Made by a program: the position numbers and the translations under genes. A DNA stretch of 64,000 nucleotides from Clostridium sp. DSM 17811 (GTDB lineage: Bacteria; Bacillota; Clostridia; Clostridiales; Clostridiaceae), in contig NZ_JAHLDU010000015.1 in assembly GCF_018861905.1 (NCBI RefSeq), positions 1 to 64,000 of the forward strand. The letters are read 5' to 3'. Below the pieces are notes generated by a model, which was given only the letters and a program-made list of their open reading frames with translations, had not been told where the DNA came from and made no database searches. Position 1 is the first letter of the stretch. Each line of letters starts with the position of its first letter. Positions 45,757-54,968 of the stretch are shown here, in pieces.

Positions 45757-46830
45757 TCAATTTTGTCTTTTAGTAGTTTTCTTATAAAACAAAATGCATT
45801 GAATTAAAAATATAAAACTTATTGCACCAAAACCAGGATAGAGGACTTTGATTAGAGTTTTAAAGCCAATTTGAGAGATAGGCAAAGCTACAACAACTAT
45901 TAATAAAACAGCTTTCTTATAAGAAATATTAAACTTTTTCTCTAAAGTTTTTCCAACACTATAGATATTGGAAACTTCAGTTGAAAACATTTCACAAAAG
46001 ATTACGCAAAGCAAAAGGATCTGCATTAACATGCCAAAACGGTGTGTTATATAAAGAAGAGGAATTTCATATTTAAAAATTTGAGGAATATTTAATAAAA
46101 GCATTGTATTTATCAAATAACATAAGATAGTTAGTCCGAAGGCTCCTAGTATAACGCCAGTAATAAGAACTCGTTTATATTTAATTTCTTGACTTAGTGG
46201 GACTAGTACACCGCTACAACATAACATATTAAAACCTGCATAAAGCAAAGCTGAAAAAAACCATTGAGCAGGTATTATATTATCTTTATATGAGGGAATT
46301 TGCTTTATATAAGTAGCACTTACCATATCTTTGTAAAATAGCAAATATAAAATGAATATAGTTACAATAATTGTAATTAAGGCTGGAACTATAAATGAAT
46401 TTATAGTTATTAATCCTTTAGTATCCTTAAGCACGGTATATAAAGAGATTATAGCCATAAGTAAAATTCCTACCCATTTTGAAATACCAAAATATTGGTG
46501 AAGAAGTGCACCACTTCCAGCGAGAATTACGGCACCACCACTTACTAAGAAAAAACTTGTGAAAACATCTGTGATTATACCGAAAAAACCTGGGCTTACG
46601 AGAGTTATAAGCTCGGTATAGGAACTTAATTTATGTTTTAGGCTAATAGAAACAATGATTGAACTTACTATAATATAGATTAAACAACATACAAGAATCC
46701 CATAAAAACTCACATATCCATAAGTACTGAAAAATTGAGTTATTTCCTGACCAGAAGCAAGTCCTGCACCTACTATAGTGCCAATAAATACAGCCGCGGT
46801 TTGAAATATTAAACCAATCGTTTTTTTCAA
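45757..46830 (-). CDS. YkvI-family membrane transporter
   Basis: The 357-residue protein has about ten membrane helices and the YkvI marks: an N-terminal AVFIGTIVGAGLASGQEITQ and a GFNMLCCSGVLVPLS helix. The family belongs to the APC/LeuT-fold superfamily; its substrate is unknown. The start is TTG at 46830 with GGAGGAG upstream. Confidence 0.88.
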   Translation of the reverse strand: MKKTIGLIFQTAAVFIGTIVGAGLASGQEITQFFSTYGYVSFYGILVCCLIYIIVSSIIVSISLKHKLSSYTELITLVSPGFFGIITDVFTSFFLVSGGAVILAGSGALLHQYFGISKWVGILLMAIISLYTVLKDTKGLITINSFIVPALITIIVTIFILYLLFYKDMVSATYIKQIPSYKDNIIPAQWFFSALLYAGFNMLCCSGVLVPLSQEIKYKRVLITGVILGAFGLTILCYLINTMLLLNIPQIFKYEIPLLYITHRFGMLMQILLLCVIFCEMFSTEVSNIYSVGKTLEKKFNISYKKAVLLIVVVALPISQIGFKTLIKVLYPGFGAISFIFLIQCILFYKKTTKRQN

Positions 46831-47055
46831 GATATCTCCTCCACAAAATTATTAAATTTAGAGTCACACTTAAATAAGATGCTTATATCTATAAATATAT
46901 GTGTGTTATTTAATAAAAAACAATTATTTCAATGAAAATAATAATTTTATAAATTAAAAATTTAGTTTGAGGGAAACTATAATATAACAAATTATTTTTA
47001 ATTATAAATATTAAGTATATTTATAATTAAAAATAAATTGAAAGGAGTGGAAATA

Positions 47056-48120
47056 TTGAAAAAATTTTTAAGTTGTTTATTAATACTATTTTGTATTTTG
47101 TCGATCGCGGGATGCTCAAATAAAAAGGAAGAAGATAAGCCAAAAGTAAATACATTTGAAATTAAAACTGCAACCAATGTAGTTTTAAGTTATATGAATT
47201 TTATAATGAAAGAAGATTTTGAAAATGGTAAAAAATTATATACTAAGGATTTGTATTGTAAAGCTACTGATTTGCCAATTAGCAATATGAAAATAAAAGG
47301 GTATAAAGTTACAGAAAGTAATGAGATTGGCAGAAGTGGAGTTTTTAAGGTAAGGGTTACTAGGACTTCGATAGGTAGTTCGTTATCTTGCGTGGATGAA
47401 TATTCTATTAAAATTGTTAAGGATGGAGCTGAATATAAAATAAGCGAAATTACGAATACACCACAAAAGGAAGCTTTCCTAGAAGGTACAGGTATTAGAT
47501 TTCGAGATAAAAAAAATGTAAAGACAAATTTAATTATTGATGTATCTGGAATCCCTAAATATGCATACTCAAAGGATGATGGAGCAAGGCTATATAAAAT
47601 AATGGTACCATTAAAAGAATTTGGACCCATGAATTTTAGCTATGAAGGAGATAAAATTGCATTTAGTACTTATAATAAAAATTCATTTATAGGGATTGTC
47701 AATATCGATGAGTCTCTTGAAGTTCAGGGGAGTGCAGAAAAATCATCACAAGGTGGAGGATCTGGGGTAATGGCTAAAGAAAAACCAATTGGAAAGGATT
47801 TAATACCAATAGATTTATTATTTGATTGCAAGGTCGAATTTATGACATTTTCAATGGATGAAAAATTTTTGCTTGTGCAATATAATAGTGAAAAAACAGG
47901 GAAATGTATTAGAGTTTATAAAGTAGACAATGGGGATATGATCCCAGTTAATTTTGAAAAAGATTATCCTATAGAAAAGGTTCAAATAATATTTTCTTCT
48001 TTCGGCGAGGATGATATGACATATGAAGTAATCCCTAAACCAAGTAGCAATGGAGCAGAAGGAGATATTATTGGAAAATGGAAATTAAGTTTAAAGGATT
48101 TTACTGTAAAAAAACTATAA
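47056..48120 (+). CDS. lipoprotein of unknown function
   Basis: The start is TTG at 47056 (AAAGGAGTGG before it); the frame extends six codons further. The 354-residue product begins MKKFLSCLLILFCILSIAGC with the lipidated Cys at 20. The mature part has an NTF2-like or DUF-type first half (SYMNFIMKEDFENGKKLYTKD), a Ser/Gly linker near 230-240, and a beta-rich second half resembling a WD/propeller-like piece. I do not recognise the family. It is monocistronic. Confidence 0.7.
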   Translation: MKKFLSCLLILFCILSIAGCSNKKEEDKPKVNTFEIKTATNVVLSYMNFIMKEDFENGKKLYTKDLYCKATDLPISNMKIKGYKVTESNEIGRSGVFKVRVTRTSIGSSLSCVDEYSIKIVKDGAEYKISEITNTPQKEAFLEGTGIRFRDKKNVKTNLIIDVSGIPKYAYSKDDGARLYKIMVPLKEFGPMNFSYEGDKIAFSTYNKNSFIGIVNIDESLEVQGSAEKSSQGGGSGVMAKEKPIGKDLIPIDLLFDCKVEFMTFSMDEKFLLVQYNSEKTGKCIRVYKVDNGDMIPVNFEKDYPIEKVQIIFSSFGEDDMTYEVIPKPSSNGAEGDIIGKWKLSLKDFTVKKL

Positions 48121-48173
48121 TTAATACACTCACTATGGAGATAAGGTATACTTAACATAAGTTTAGTAAACAG

Positions 48174-48203
48174 ATAACTAGTCTAACGGCTAGTTATTTG
48201 TTT
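48174..48203 (+). terminator. terminator after the lipoprotein
   Basis: ATAACTAG (48174-48181), 8-base loop, CTAGTTAT (48190-48197), then TTGTTT. Confidence 0.75.
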
Positions 48204-48235
48204 AAATATTTTTTAAAAAAGAAAGGAAGACGTTA

Positions 48236-49165
48236 GTGGAAAATTTATGGAATGATAAAAGATATTTTAGTTTAAATTATTTTTTAAGGGAAAAGTTCGG
48301 TAGTAAGGTTTTTAAAATTGCTTTAGATGCTGGTTTTTCTTGTCCTAATAGAGATGGAACTATTAGTAGTGGGGGGTGTCTGTTTTGCAGCGAGAGGGGC
48401 TCCGGAGATTTCGCTGGTAATAGAAAGTTTTCTATTACTAGACAATTTGAAGATATAAAGATTATGATGAGTAAGAAATGGAAATCCGGAAAGTATATTG
48501 CTTATTTTCAGGCGTATACAAATACATATGCAAGCGTTGATGTGTTAAGGGAAAAATATGAGGAAGCAGTATTACAAGAGGGTGTAGTGGCACTTGCTAT
48601 AGCTACACGGCCTGATTGTTTAGATAATGATGTATTAGACTTAATAGAGGAATATTCGCATAAAGTGTACACGTGGGTAGAATTAGGACTGCAGACAAGT
48701 TCTGATGAAAGTGCAAAAATTATTAATAGAGGTTATAAGTTACATAAATTTGAAGAGACTTTGGGTGAGCTTAATAAAAGAAATATTGATGTGGTGGTTC
48801 ATACTATATTTGGTCTTCCTGGAGAAAGTGCCAAGGATATGCTTAAAACAATAGATTATGTTTCACATAAAGATATAAAGGGGATAAAGCTACATTTGCT
48901 TCATCTTATGGAAAATACGCCTATGGTTGAGCTCTATAAGCAAAAAAAACTTGAATTTTTAAATCAAGATGAGTATGTAGATATTATTTGTAAAACAATT
49001 ACTATGCTTCCTCCTAATATGGTTATACACAGATTAACAGGGGACGCACCAAGGGAGTTATTAATAGGCCCTATGTGGAGTTTAAAAAAATGGGAAGTCT
49101 TAAATGCTATAGATAATAAACTGAAAGAGTTAGATTTATATCAAGGAAAAAACTTTATATGTTGA
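48236..49165 (+). CDS. TIGR01212-family radical SAM protein
   Basis: The 309-residue protein has a non-classical Fe-S motif: Cys36, Cys48 and Cys51 in SCPNRDGTISSGGCLFCS. The rest follows the YhcC/TIGR01212 plan (AYFQAYTNTYA, ELGLQTSS, HTIFGLPGES, HLLHLMENTPM, HRLTGDAP). Substrate not established; several members are linked to tRNA or sulphur chemistry. The start is GTG with GAAAGGAAG upstream. Confidence 0.92.
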   Translation: MENLWNDKRYFSLNYFLREKFGSKVFKIALDAGFSCPNRDGTISSGGCLFCSERGSGDFAGNRKFSITRQFEDIKIMMSKKWKSGKYIAYFQAYTNTYASVDVLREKYEEAVLQEGVVALAIATRPDCLDNDVLDLIEEYSHKVYTWVELGLQTSSDESAKIINRGYKLHKFEETLGELNKRNIDVVVHTIFGLPGESAKDMLKTIDYVSHKDIKGIKLHLLHLMENTPMVELYKQKKLEFLNQDEYVDIICKTITMLPPNMVIHRLTGDAPRELLIGPMWSLKKWEVLNAIDNKLKELDLYQGKNFIC

Positions 49166-49278
49166 AAATATTAATAAACAAGTCCTATATTACTATAGTA
49201 CCAATTTGTGTCTTTCTACAAATTAACTTCACCACTTTTGGGGGTATTGGGAATAGATAAATATGATTTAAAGGATTA

Positions 49279-49294
49279 CAATATACGTATATTG
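49279..49294. promoter_or_regulatory. perfect 16-bp palindrome upstream of the UgpC-type ATPase
   Basis: CAATATACGTATATTG is a perfect palindrome extended by imperfect GATT/AATC flanks, 38 bases before the ATPase ATG. It is a good candidate operator for a dimeric regulator, but none is matched. Confidence 0.5.
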
Positions 49295-49331
49295 AAAATC
49301 ATTTAAAACAAACATATAGGGGGAATATATT

Positions 49332-50441
49332 ATGTCAAGTTTATCATTAAGGCACATATACAAGATTTATGATGGCAATGTAACAGCGGTTAAGGATTTT
49401 AATCTTGAAATAGAAGATAAAGAATTTATAGTTTTTGTAGGACCGTCAGGTTGTGGTAAATCAACAACTTTAAGGATGATAGCAGGTCTTGAAGAGATAT
49501 CAAAAGGTGAAATATATATTGGCGATAAAGTCGTAAATGACGTGGCACCTAAGGATAGAGATATAGCAATGGTTTTTCAGAACTATGCATTATATCCTCA
49601 TATGACTGTATATGATAACATGGCATTTGGGTTAAAACTAAGAAAAATGCCAAAAGATGAAATAAAACAAAAGGTTACGGATGTAGCTAAAACGCTTGAT
49701 ATAGAACATTTACTTGACAGAAAACCAAAAGCATTATCAGGTGGACAAAGGCAAAGGGTAGCACTTGGAAGAGCGATAGTTAGAAATCCGAAGGTATTCT
49801 TAATGGACGAGCCACTATCAAATTTGGATGCTAAACTTAGAGTACAAATGAGAACGGAGATATCAAAACTACATCATAAACTTCAAACAACATTTGTATA
49901 TGTAACGCATGATCAAACAGAAGCTATGACAATGGGAACAAGAATAGTTGTAATGAAAGATGGACTAGTTCAACAAGTAGATACTCCACATAATATATAT
50001 GAGCACCCAGTTAATATATTTGTTGCTGGATTTATAGGAAGTCCTCAAATGAACTTTATGGACGCTAAGATTTTAGAGCAAAATGGAAAAATTGTTATTA
50101 CTTTTAATAATGAAACTATAGTGCTTCCAGAGGATAAAGCTAAAATTATAAGAGAGAAATCCTATATAGGTAAAACTGTTATAATGGGAATAAGACCTGA
50201 AGATATTGATGACGGTATTACTTTCCTTGAGGAACATAAAGATGCAATTGTAGAAGCTAAAGTCGAGGTTGTAGAGCTTATGGGAGCAGAGACTAATATT
50301 TATATGTCAAAAGGGGATACAAATATTGTCGTAAGAGTTAACGGATCATCTATGGCTAAGGTTGGAGATAAAATTAAAATTGCTTTGGATGCAAATAAAA
50401 TTCATATATTTGATAAAGAAACTGAAACAACGGTAGTATAG
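49332..50441 (+). CDS. UgpC/MsmX-type ABC ATPase (sugar importer energiser)
   Basis: The 369-residue ATPase has Walker A GPSGCGKST at 37-45, signature LSGGQRQRVALGRA near 135, Walker B VFLMDEPLSNLD, and the C-terminal OB-fold (TOBE) domain typical of carbohydrate importers (MsmX, UgpC, MalK). No permease or binding-protein genes are adjacent. Such orphan ATPases often serve several sugar transporters. The ATG follows AGGGGGAA. It is coupled to the following PucR regulator by a 13-base gap. Confidence 0.92.
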   Translation: MSSLSLRHIYKIYDGNVTAVKDFNLEIEDKEFIVFVGPSGCGKSTTLRMIAGLEEISKGEIYIGDKVVNDVAPKDRDIAMVFQNYALYPHMTVYDNMAFGLKLRKMPKDEIKQKVTDVAKTLDIEHLLDRKPKALSGGQRQRVALGRAIVRNPKVFLMDEPLSNLDAKLRVQMRTEISKLHHKLQTTFVYVTHDQTEAMTMGTRIVVMKDGLVQQVDTPHNIYEHPVNIFVAGFIGSPQMNFMDAKILEQNGKIVITFNNETIVLPEDKAKIIREKSYIGKTVIMGIRPEDIDDGITFLEEHKDAIVEAKVEVVELMGAETNIYMSKGDTNIVVRVNGSSMAKVGDKIKIALDANKIHIFDKETETTVV

Positions 50442-50454
50442 GAGGTGACTGAAA

Positions 50455-51405
50455 ATGTACAATTTCACTGAATTCTTAAAGAATTTAAGTCATTCTTCAA
50501 AAATACCATTTAATGTGGTTACTGAGGATGGTAATTCACTATATATTAGCGACTTAGATATTAAAAATTCACATATAACTAGCTTTACTATTATGCTTGG
50601 AAGAGTTAAAGGCATAATTAGTTTAGAAAAGCAGTATGAAAATTGTACAGCTTTGCTCAAATATACTATAGAAAATAAGTATATCCAACTTTTTTTATCT
50701 AAGGAACAGGCAGTTATTGATATCTTAGAGAATAGAGAAATTTCAATTGATAACATTAATATAAATTTGCCTTTTCTTAAAAATGGATGTTATGTCATAT
50801 TAATAAGTGTTAATGGAAGCAAGTATGAAGCTTTAAGCATTATAAAACAAATATATGATAATGAGGAAGTCGTGAGTTTAATATATAACGATAACATTAT
50901 TGTAATTGGTCAATTTGCTGAAGTACAGCAACATATAGAAAGTATTAAGGAGTCTATCTCATCTGATTTGTATTGTGAATGTTATGTAAGTTACGGTGAT
51001 ATAAATTATGATATAAGGGGAATTAAGAAGGCGTATAATGATGCAGCCGAGTGCATGATACTTGGTAAAAAGTTTGATATAAAAGATCATATATTTAATT
51101 ACAATAAGATGTTATTTGAGAAAATTGTATATAATGTAGACGCTAAAATTAAGCAGGAACTGTTATACATGTTAAAAGATAAATTTGATGCTTTTGATAG
51201 TCAAATGATAGTAACTATTGAGCAATTTGTAGATTGTGGTCTTAATATAAGTGACGCTGCTAGAAAGTTGTATGTGCATAGGAACACCTTGATTTATAGA
51301 CTAGATAAGATTAAGAAAGAAACAAATTTTGACATTAGAGATTTTAAAGATGCATCTGTGTTTCTTATAGCATTTTTGATATGGAAAGGAAATAAGGTAG
51401 AGTAA
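50455..51405 (+). CDS. PucR/CdaR-family helix-turn-helix regulator
   Basis: The 316-residue protein has a GGDEF-related central CdaR domain (about 100-200; no diguanylate cyclase motif) and a C-terminal PucR HTH with SDAARKLYVHRNTLIYRL near 270-287. The ATG follows TAGGAGGTGA. Sharing a transcript with a sugar ABC ATPase suggests carbohydrate-responsive control. Its 3' end overlaps the antisense secreted-protein gene by 112 bases. Confidence 0.9.
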   Translation: MYNFTEFLKNLSHSSKIPFNVVTEDGNSLYISDLDIKNSHITSFTIMLGRVKGIISLEKQYENCTALLKYTIENKYIQLFLSKEQAVIDILENREISIDNININLPFLKNGCYVILISVNGSKYEALSIIKQIYDNEEVVSLIYNDNIIVIGQFAEVQQHIESIKESISSDLYCECYVSYGDINYDIRGIKKAYNDAAECMILGKKFDIKDHIFNYNKMLFEKIVYNVDAKIKQELLYMLKDKFDAFDSQMIVTIEQFVDCGLNISDAARKLYVHRNTLIYRLDKIKKETNFDIRDFKDASVFLIAFLIWKGNKVE

Positions 51406-52196
51406 TTTTTTTTCTTAGATGCGCAATATATACTTTTGATAGCTGTCTCTAAGGAAAAAGAGTTTGTTTCATATGGGGATACAATATTTAAGACTTCAGA
51501 GGGAGATTTATGATCCTGATGAAGTCTTTTATTGTTATTTGCATGAGTTGGTGTTCCCATTGCTCCAACAGAATTAGGATTTATATTTTTTTCTTTTTTT
51601 AATTTCTGTTGTAATTCAGTTATCGACACAACATCGCCCTTTTTTAATTCCAAAGCTTTGTTTGGTTCGATCATTTTTATATTATCTTCTGTCTGTTCAG
51701 ATCCCAATGCGAATATTTTATTAGCATTATCTCTAATTACAATTGGATTAGCATTAACAGTTTTTTTGAAATTTGCAATTTCATTATCAAGTAAATTGTA
51801 ACTATTAAAGCCAATGACAACCCATTTGGAATCTACTTTTGATATAATAGCAAGTGCTATTGGCTTGTTAGAATATTTTAACCTTATAGTACTTACATAT
51901 TCATCATTACCTTCTTTAAGCTTTTCTGACAATTTTTTAGTATTAGTATTTGCGTTAATGTCTAAAGTGTTTTCTAGATATATTTCGCCTAATTCTAAGT
52001 TGTTTTTTATGATATCATTAGCAGTTAAATTATAATGTTCCCGTTCATTTGTAAAAACATCTTCATAAGTAGATAAGCTTTTCTGTAAATTTATTTTCGT
52101 GCTACTATCGGTAATCGCTGCATAAGAATATGTTGAAAAAAATAAAACTATTGCTAATGTAGAAATTAATGATGTAACTATTTTTTTTATTGACAT
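51294..52196 (-). CDS. secreted protein of unknown function, 3' end overlapping pucR
   Basis: The 300-residue product begins MSIKKIVTSLISTLAIVLFF followed by STYSYA, a clear signal peptide. The rest is a soluble extracellular domain I do not recognise. The ATG follows AAGGAGG. The last 37 codons lie antisense to pucR and contain FPFHIKN and SKFVSFLILSSL, unlike the rest. A TAA in another frame lies just before pucR (about 51416-51418), next to an 8-A run, so a shift near 51411 could give a shorter natural C-terminus. Confidence 0.7.
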   Translation of the reverse strand: MSIKKIVTSLISTLAIVLFFSTYSYAAITDSSTKINLQKSLSTYEDVFTNEREHYNLTANDIIKNNLELGEIYLENTLDINANTNTKKLSEKLKEGNDEYVSTIRLKYSNKPIALAIISKVDSKWVVIGFNSYNLLDNEIANFKKTVNANPIVIRDNANKIFALGSEQTEDNIKMIEPNKALELKKGDVVSITELQQKLKKEKNINPNSVGAMGTPTHANNNKRLHQDHKSPSEVLNIVSPYETNSFSLETAIKSIYCASKKKNYSTLFPFHIKNAIRNTDASLKSLMSKFVSFLILSSL

Positions 52197-52455
52197 TGTG
52201 TTTCCTCCTTCAAATAGCTAGTGATAAAAGCCTTGGAGTTGTTTGGTATGAATTAAAGTACTATAAATTAAAATTAACTTTATTATAAATAAATTCTATG
52301 GATTTATTAAAATTCCTTTAAAATTTTACAATTATACAGAGATATGGAAGGAAAATTGTTAAATGATATTATAATAATCATGTTCGATTTTTATAAATAT
52401 GTACTATAATATTAGATAGTATAAGAAAAATAGTATTACAAAGGGGATAGAACAT

Positions 52456-53160
52456 ATGAAAATAGATATAATAATTTCTGCGGATGATATAAAGAATGAA
52501 AAAATAGAAAATAAGACTGTAGTAGTTATAGATATGCTTAGGGCAACTAGTGTAATAGTTACTGCAATGAATAATGGATGCGTCGGTGTAATTCCTGTTT
52601 TAACGGTTGAGGATGCATCTGAAATTGTTAAAAATAGTAAAGAAGAGTTTATGCTTGGTGGAGAGAGAAACGCATTGAAGATAGAAGGCTTTCACTATTC
52701 TAATTCTCCACTTGAATACACCAGGGAGTCCATAGAAGGCAAAACACTTGTTATGACTACTACTAATGGTACTAAAGCTATAAAAGGTTGCAGTGGGGCT
52801 AGTAACATCCTAATAGGGGCAATGCTAAATGCCAAAGCCATTGCAAGCAGAATAGTATCCTTAAATAAAGACGTAGTAATAGTTAATGCGGGGACTTATG
52901 GTGAATTTTCTATAGATGATTTTCTATGTAGTGGGTACATAATAGATTGTGTATTAAAACTAGCACAAGTAGAGCTAGCAGACATAGCAGTAGCTTCTCA
53001 TTACATCTATAAGAACAATGAAGACATTCATAATTTTATAAAATACGCAAATCACTATAAAACAATTATGAAGTTAGGTCTAGCTACAGATTTAGAATAT
53101 TGCTGTCAAAAAGATATTATAGACATTGTTCCAGAATATAAAGATGGGACTATATTATAA
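52456..53160 (+). CDS. comB: 2-phosphosulfolactate phosphatase family protein
   Basis: ComB removes phosphate from 2-phosphosulfolactate in coenzyme M synthesis of methanogens; bacterial homologues are frequent in spore-formers, where sulfolactate may be made. The 234-residue protein has [25 protein letters not shown] and [13 protein letters not shown] with conserved acidic metal ligands. The ATG follows AAAGGGG. No comA or other sulfolactate gene is nearby. Confidence 0.9.
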   Translation: MKIDIIISADDIKNEKIENKTVVVIDMLRATSVIVTAMNNGCVGVIPVLTVEDASEIVKNSKEEFMLGGERNALKIEGFHYSNSPLEYTRESIEGKTLVMTTTNGTKAIKGCSGASNILIGAMLNAKAIASRIVSLNKDVVIVNAGTYGEFSIDDFLCSGYIIDCVLKLAQVELADIAVASHYIYKNNEDIHNFIKYANHYKTIMKLGLATDLEYCCQKDIIDIVPEYKDGTIL

Positions 53161-53238
53161 GTAGGTTATAAATAGCGGGTAATGCGTTAGGGAGATTACT
53201 GTATTATATTAATAAGAAAAGATGGTTTTAAAAGAAAT

Positions 53239-53428
53239 AAAGGAGTATATATTACGTAAAATGCATTTGAACAAGCATTAGTAATTCTAATTTAGTTTAT
53301 TTACAGTTGCGTTAAGAAAACTCATTGTTTGAGCGATAGCGAGTTTGAGTTTTTAGCAGATGTAAATATATTGAATTTTAGAATTACTTAGCGAAGTGAA
53401 GGCATTTGTAGTAAAATATACTCCTTTT
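53239..53428. repeat. about 190-bp imperfect inverted repeat (long hairpin)
   Basis: The left arm 53239-53324 and right arm 53343-53428 are complementary along their whole length, with several mismatches and small gaps. Matching blocks include GGAGTATAT/ATATACTCC at the ends, GTAATTCTAA (53281) against TTAGAATTAC (53378), and AAAACTCA against TGAGTTTT at the inner end. The loop region holds GAGCGATAGCGAG. No ORF is inside. Confidence 0.8.
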
Positions 53429-53431
53429 ACT

Positions 53432-54610
53432 TTAAACCACTTGGAATATGTAGAACTTTAAGTAGTAAGATTCATCAGAATTCCATAGTATTGGATGATC
53501 TGCTGCTTGAGTTCTGAACTCTACTTGTCTAAGTGTCCTTTTAGCATCTAGAGCTGCATCAGCAATAGTATCTGCAAACATATCAGGTTTCATAAAGTGA
53601 GAGCAAGAGCAAGTTACAAGATATCCGCCTGGTTTAACCAATTTCATACCACGTAGGTTAATTTCTTTGTAACCCCTTGTTGCACCATCTATAGTGGAAC
53701 GAGATTTTGTGAATGCTGGGGGGTCTAGTATTACTACATCATATTGTCTTTTTTCTTCTCTTGACCATTCTCTTAATATATCAAAGGCATTGTGGCATTC
53801 AAATTTAACTGTTTCCGATAGACCGTTAAGCTCTGCATTCTTTCTTGAAAATTCTACGGCATATTCAGATATATCTACACCAAGAACACTTTTAGCTCCT
53901 GCGATACCAGCATTAAGTGCAAAGGAACCCGTGTGCGTAAAACAATCCAAAACATCAGCACCCTTACATAATCTTTGAATAGCTGCCCTGTTTTCCTTTT
54001 GATCTAAGAAAAATCCGGTCTTTTGACCATTTTCAATGTCAACGTCATATTTAACTCCGTTTTCGATGATTTCTATAGTGGTATCAAAAGGCTTTGTTAA
54101 AAATCCTTTTGTTTGCTCCATTCCCTCGAGCTCACGTACTTTAGCATCGCTTCGTTCATATACACCTTTTGCGCCATATTCATCTGTTAATAGATTAACT
54201 ACTATATCTTTATATTTGTCTATTCCAAGAGCTAAGGATTGAATAACATAATAGTCCTCATATTTGTCTATTATCATGCCTGGTACAAAATCTGCTTCTC
54301 CAAACAAAAATCTACAGCTAGAAGTATCTATAACTGTTTTTCTATATTCCCATGCAGCGTGAAGCCTCTTTCTGAAAAACTCTACATCTATTTCTTCATG
54401 AATATCTCTTGTCATTATTCTTATGGCAATTTTAGAAACATCGTTTATATAACCTTTTCCTATAAACTCATTTCTAAAATTATATACTTCAATTATGTCT
54501 CCGTTTTCATATTCACCATCAAATTTTTCAATTTCATTAGCATATATCCAAAGATGTCCATTTTCTGAATTTCTACCTCTACCTTTATATAAGTAAAATT
54601 TACAAGCCAT
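53432..54610 (-). CDS. RlmI-like class I 23S rRNA cytosine methyltransferase
   Basis: The 392-residue protein has an N-terminal PUA domain (about 1-75), then an EEHD-like linker and a Rossmann methyltransferase domain (VLDCFTHTGSFALNA, with D..DPPAF and VTCSCSHFM). RlmI and RlmK members methylate 23S rRNA cytosines or guanines; the clostridial target is not fixed by sequence. The ATG follows AGGAGG. Its stop abuts the inverted repeat. Confidence 0.92.
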   Translation of the reverse strand: MACKFYLYKGRGRNSENGHLWIYANEIEKFDGEYENGDIIEVYNFRNEFIGKGYINDVSKIAIRIMTRDIHEEIDVEFFRKRLHAAWEYRKTVIDTSSCRFLFGEADFVPGMIIDKYEDYYVIQSLALGIDKYKDIVVNLLTDEYGAKGVYERSDAKVRELEGMEQTKGFLTKPFDTTIEIIENGVKYDVDIENGQKTGFFLDQKENRAAIQRLCKGADVLDCFTHTGSFALNAGIAGAKSVLGVDISEYAVEFSRKNAELNGLSETVKFECHNAFDILREWSREEKRQYDVVILDPPAFTKSRSTIDGATRGYKEINLRGMKLVKPGGYLVTCSCSHFMKPDMFADTIADAALDAKRTLRQVEFRTQAADHPILWNSDESYYLKFYIFQVV

Positions 54611-54968
54611 TCTAAATTCCTCCTGTGCTTTTTAGGGAAACATAATATATAAGTGCATTATGTCTCATATGTTTTATAATAGTTTCAATTATAATTATCA
54701 TGTTATTTATCTATAGTAGTATACCACACAGAATTAATTTGTAATATGATATATAAAAATTTGTTTTGACATAAGGTCAATTATAAATTACACTTATGTA
54801 TGTGCCATTTTTATATATATAATTGAAATAAAGATAATTATGTAAATACTGGACTATTTTTTTAGTCGGAAATTGATATATAACATCAAATTAATATAAA
54901 TAAGTAAATAATTACAAATGTAAAAAATATAAATATGTAAAATCATACTAAAGTAAGGGGAAATACAA
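54611..54968 (+). promoter_or_regulatory. 358-bp divergent region with the ABC-F promoter and long leader
   Basis: No gene is seen. On the plus strand TTGACA (54766-54771), 17 bases, and TACACT (54789-54794) form a good promoter. Its -35 lies in the dyad TTGAC-ATAAG-GTCAA (54766-54780), a possible operator. The leader of about 168 nt contains a small GACT/AGTC hairpin near 54852-54867. Long leaders are common before ABC-F genes that respond to ribosome stalling. Confidence 0.55.

Noticed and set aside
49166-49331. Missing sugar-transport permeases near the UgpC-type ATPase
   Set aside because: No membrane ORF or broken remnant is in the flanking gaps; the ATPase is simply an orphan.
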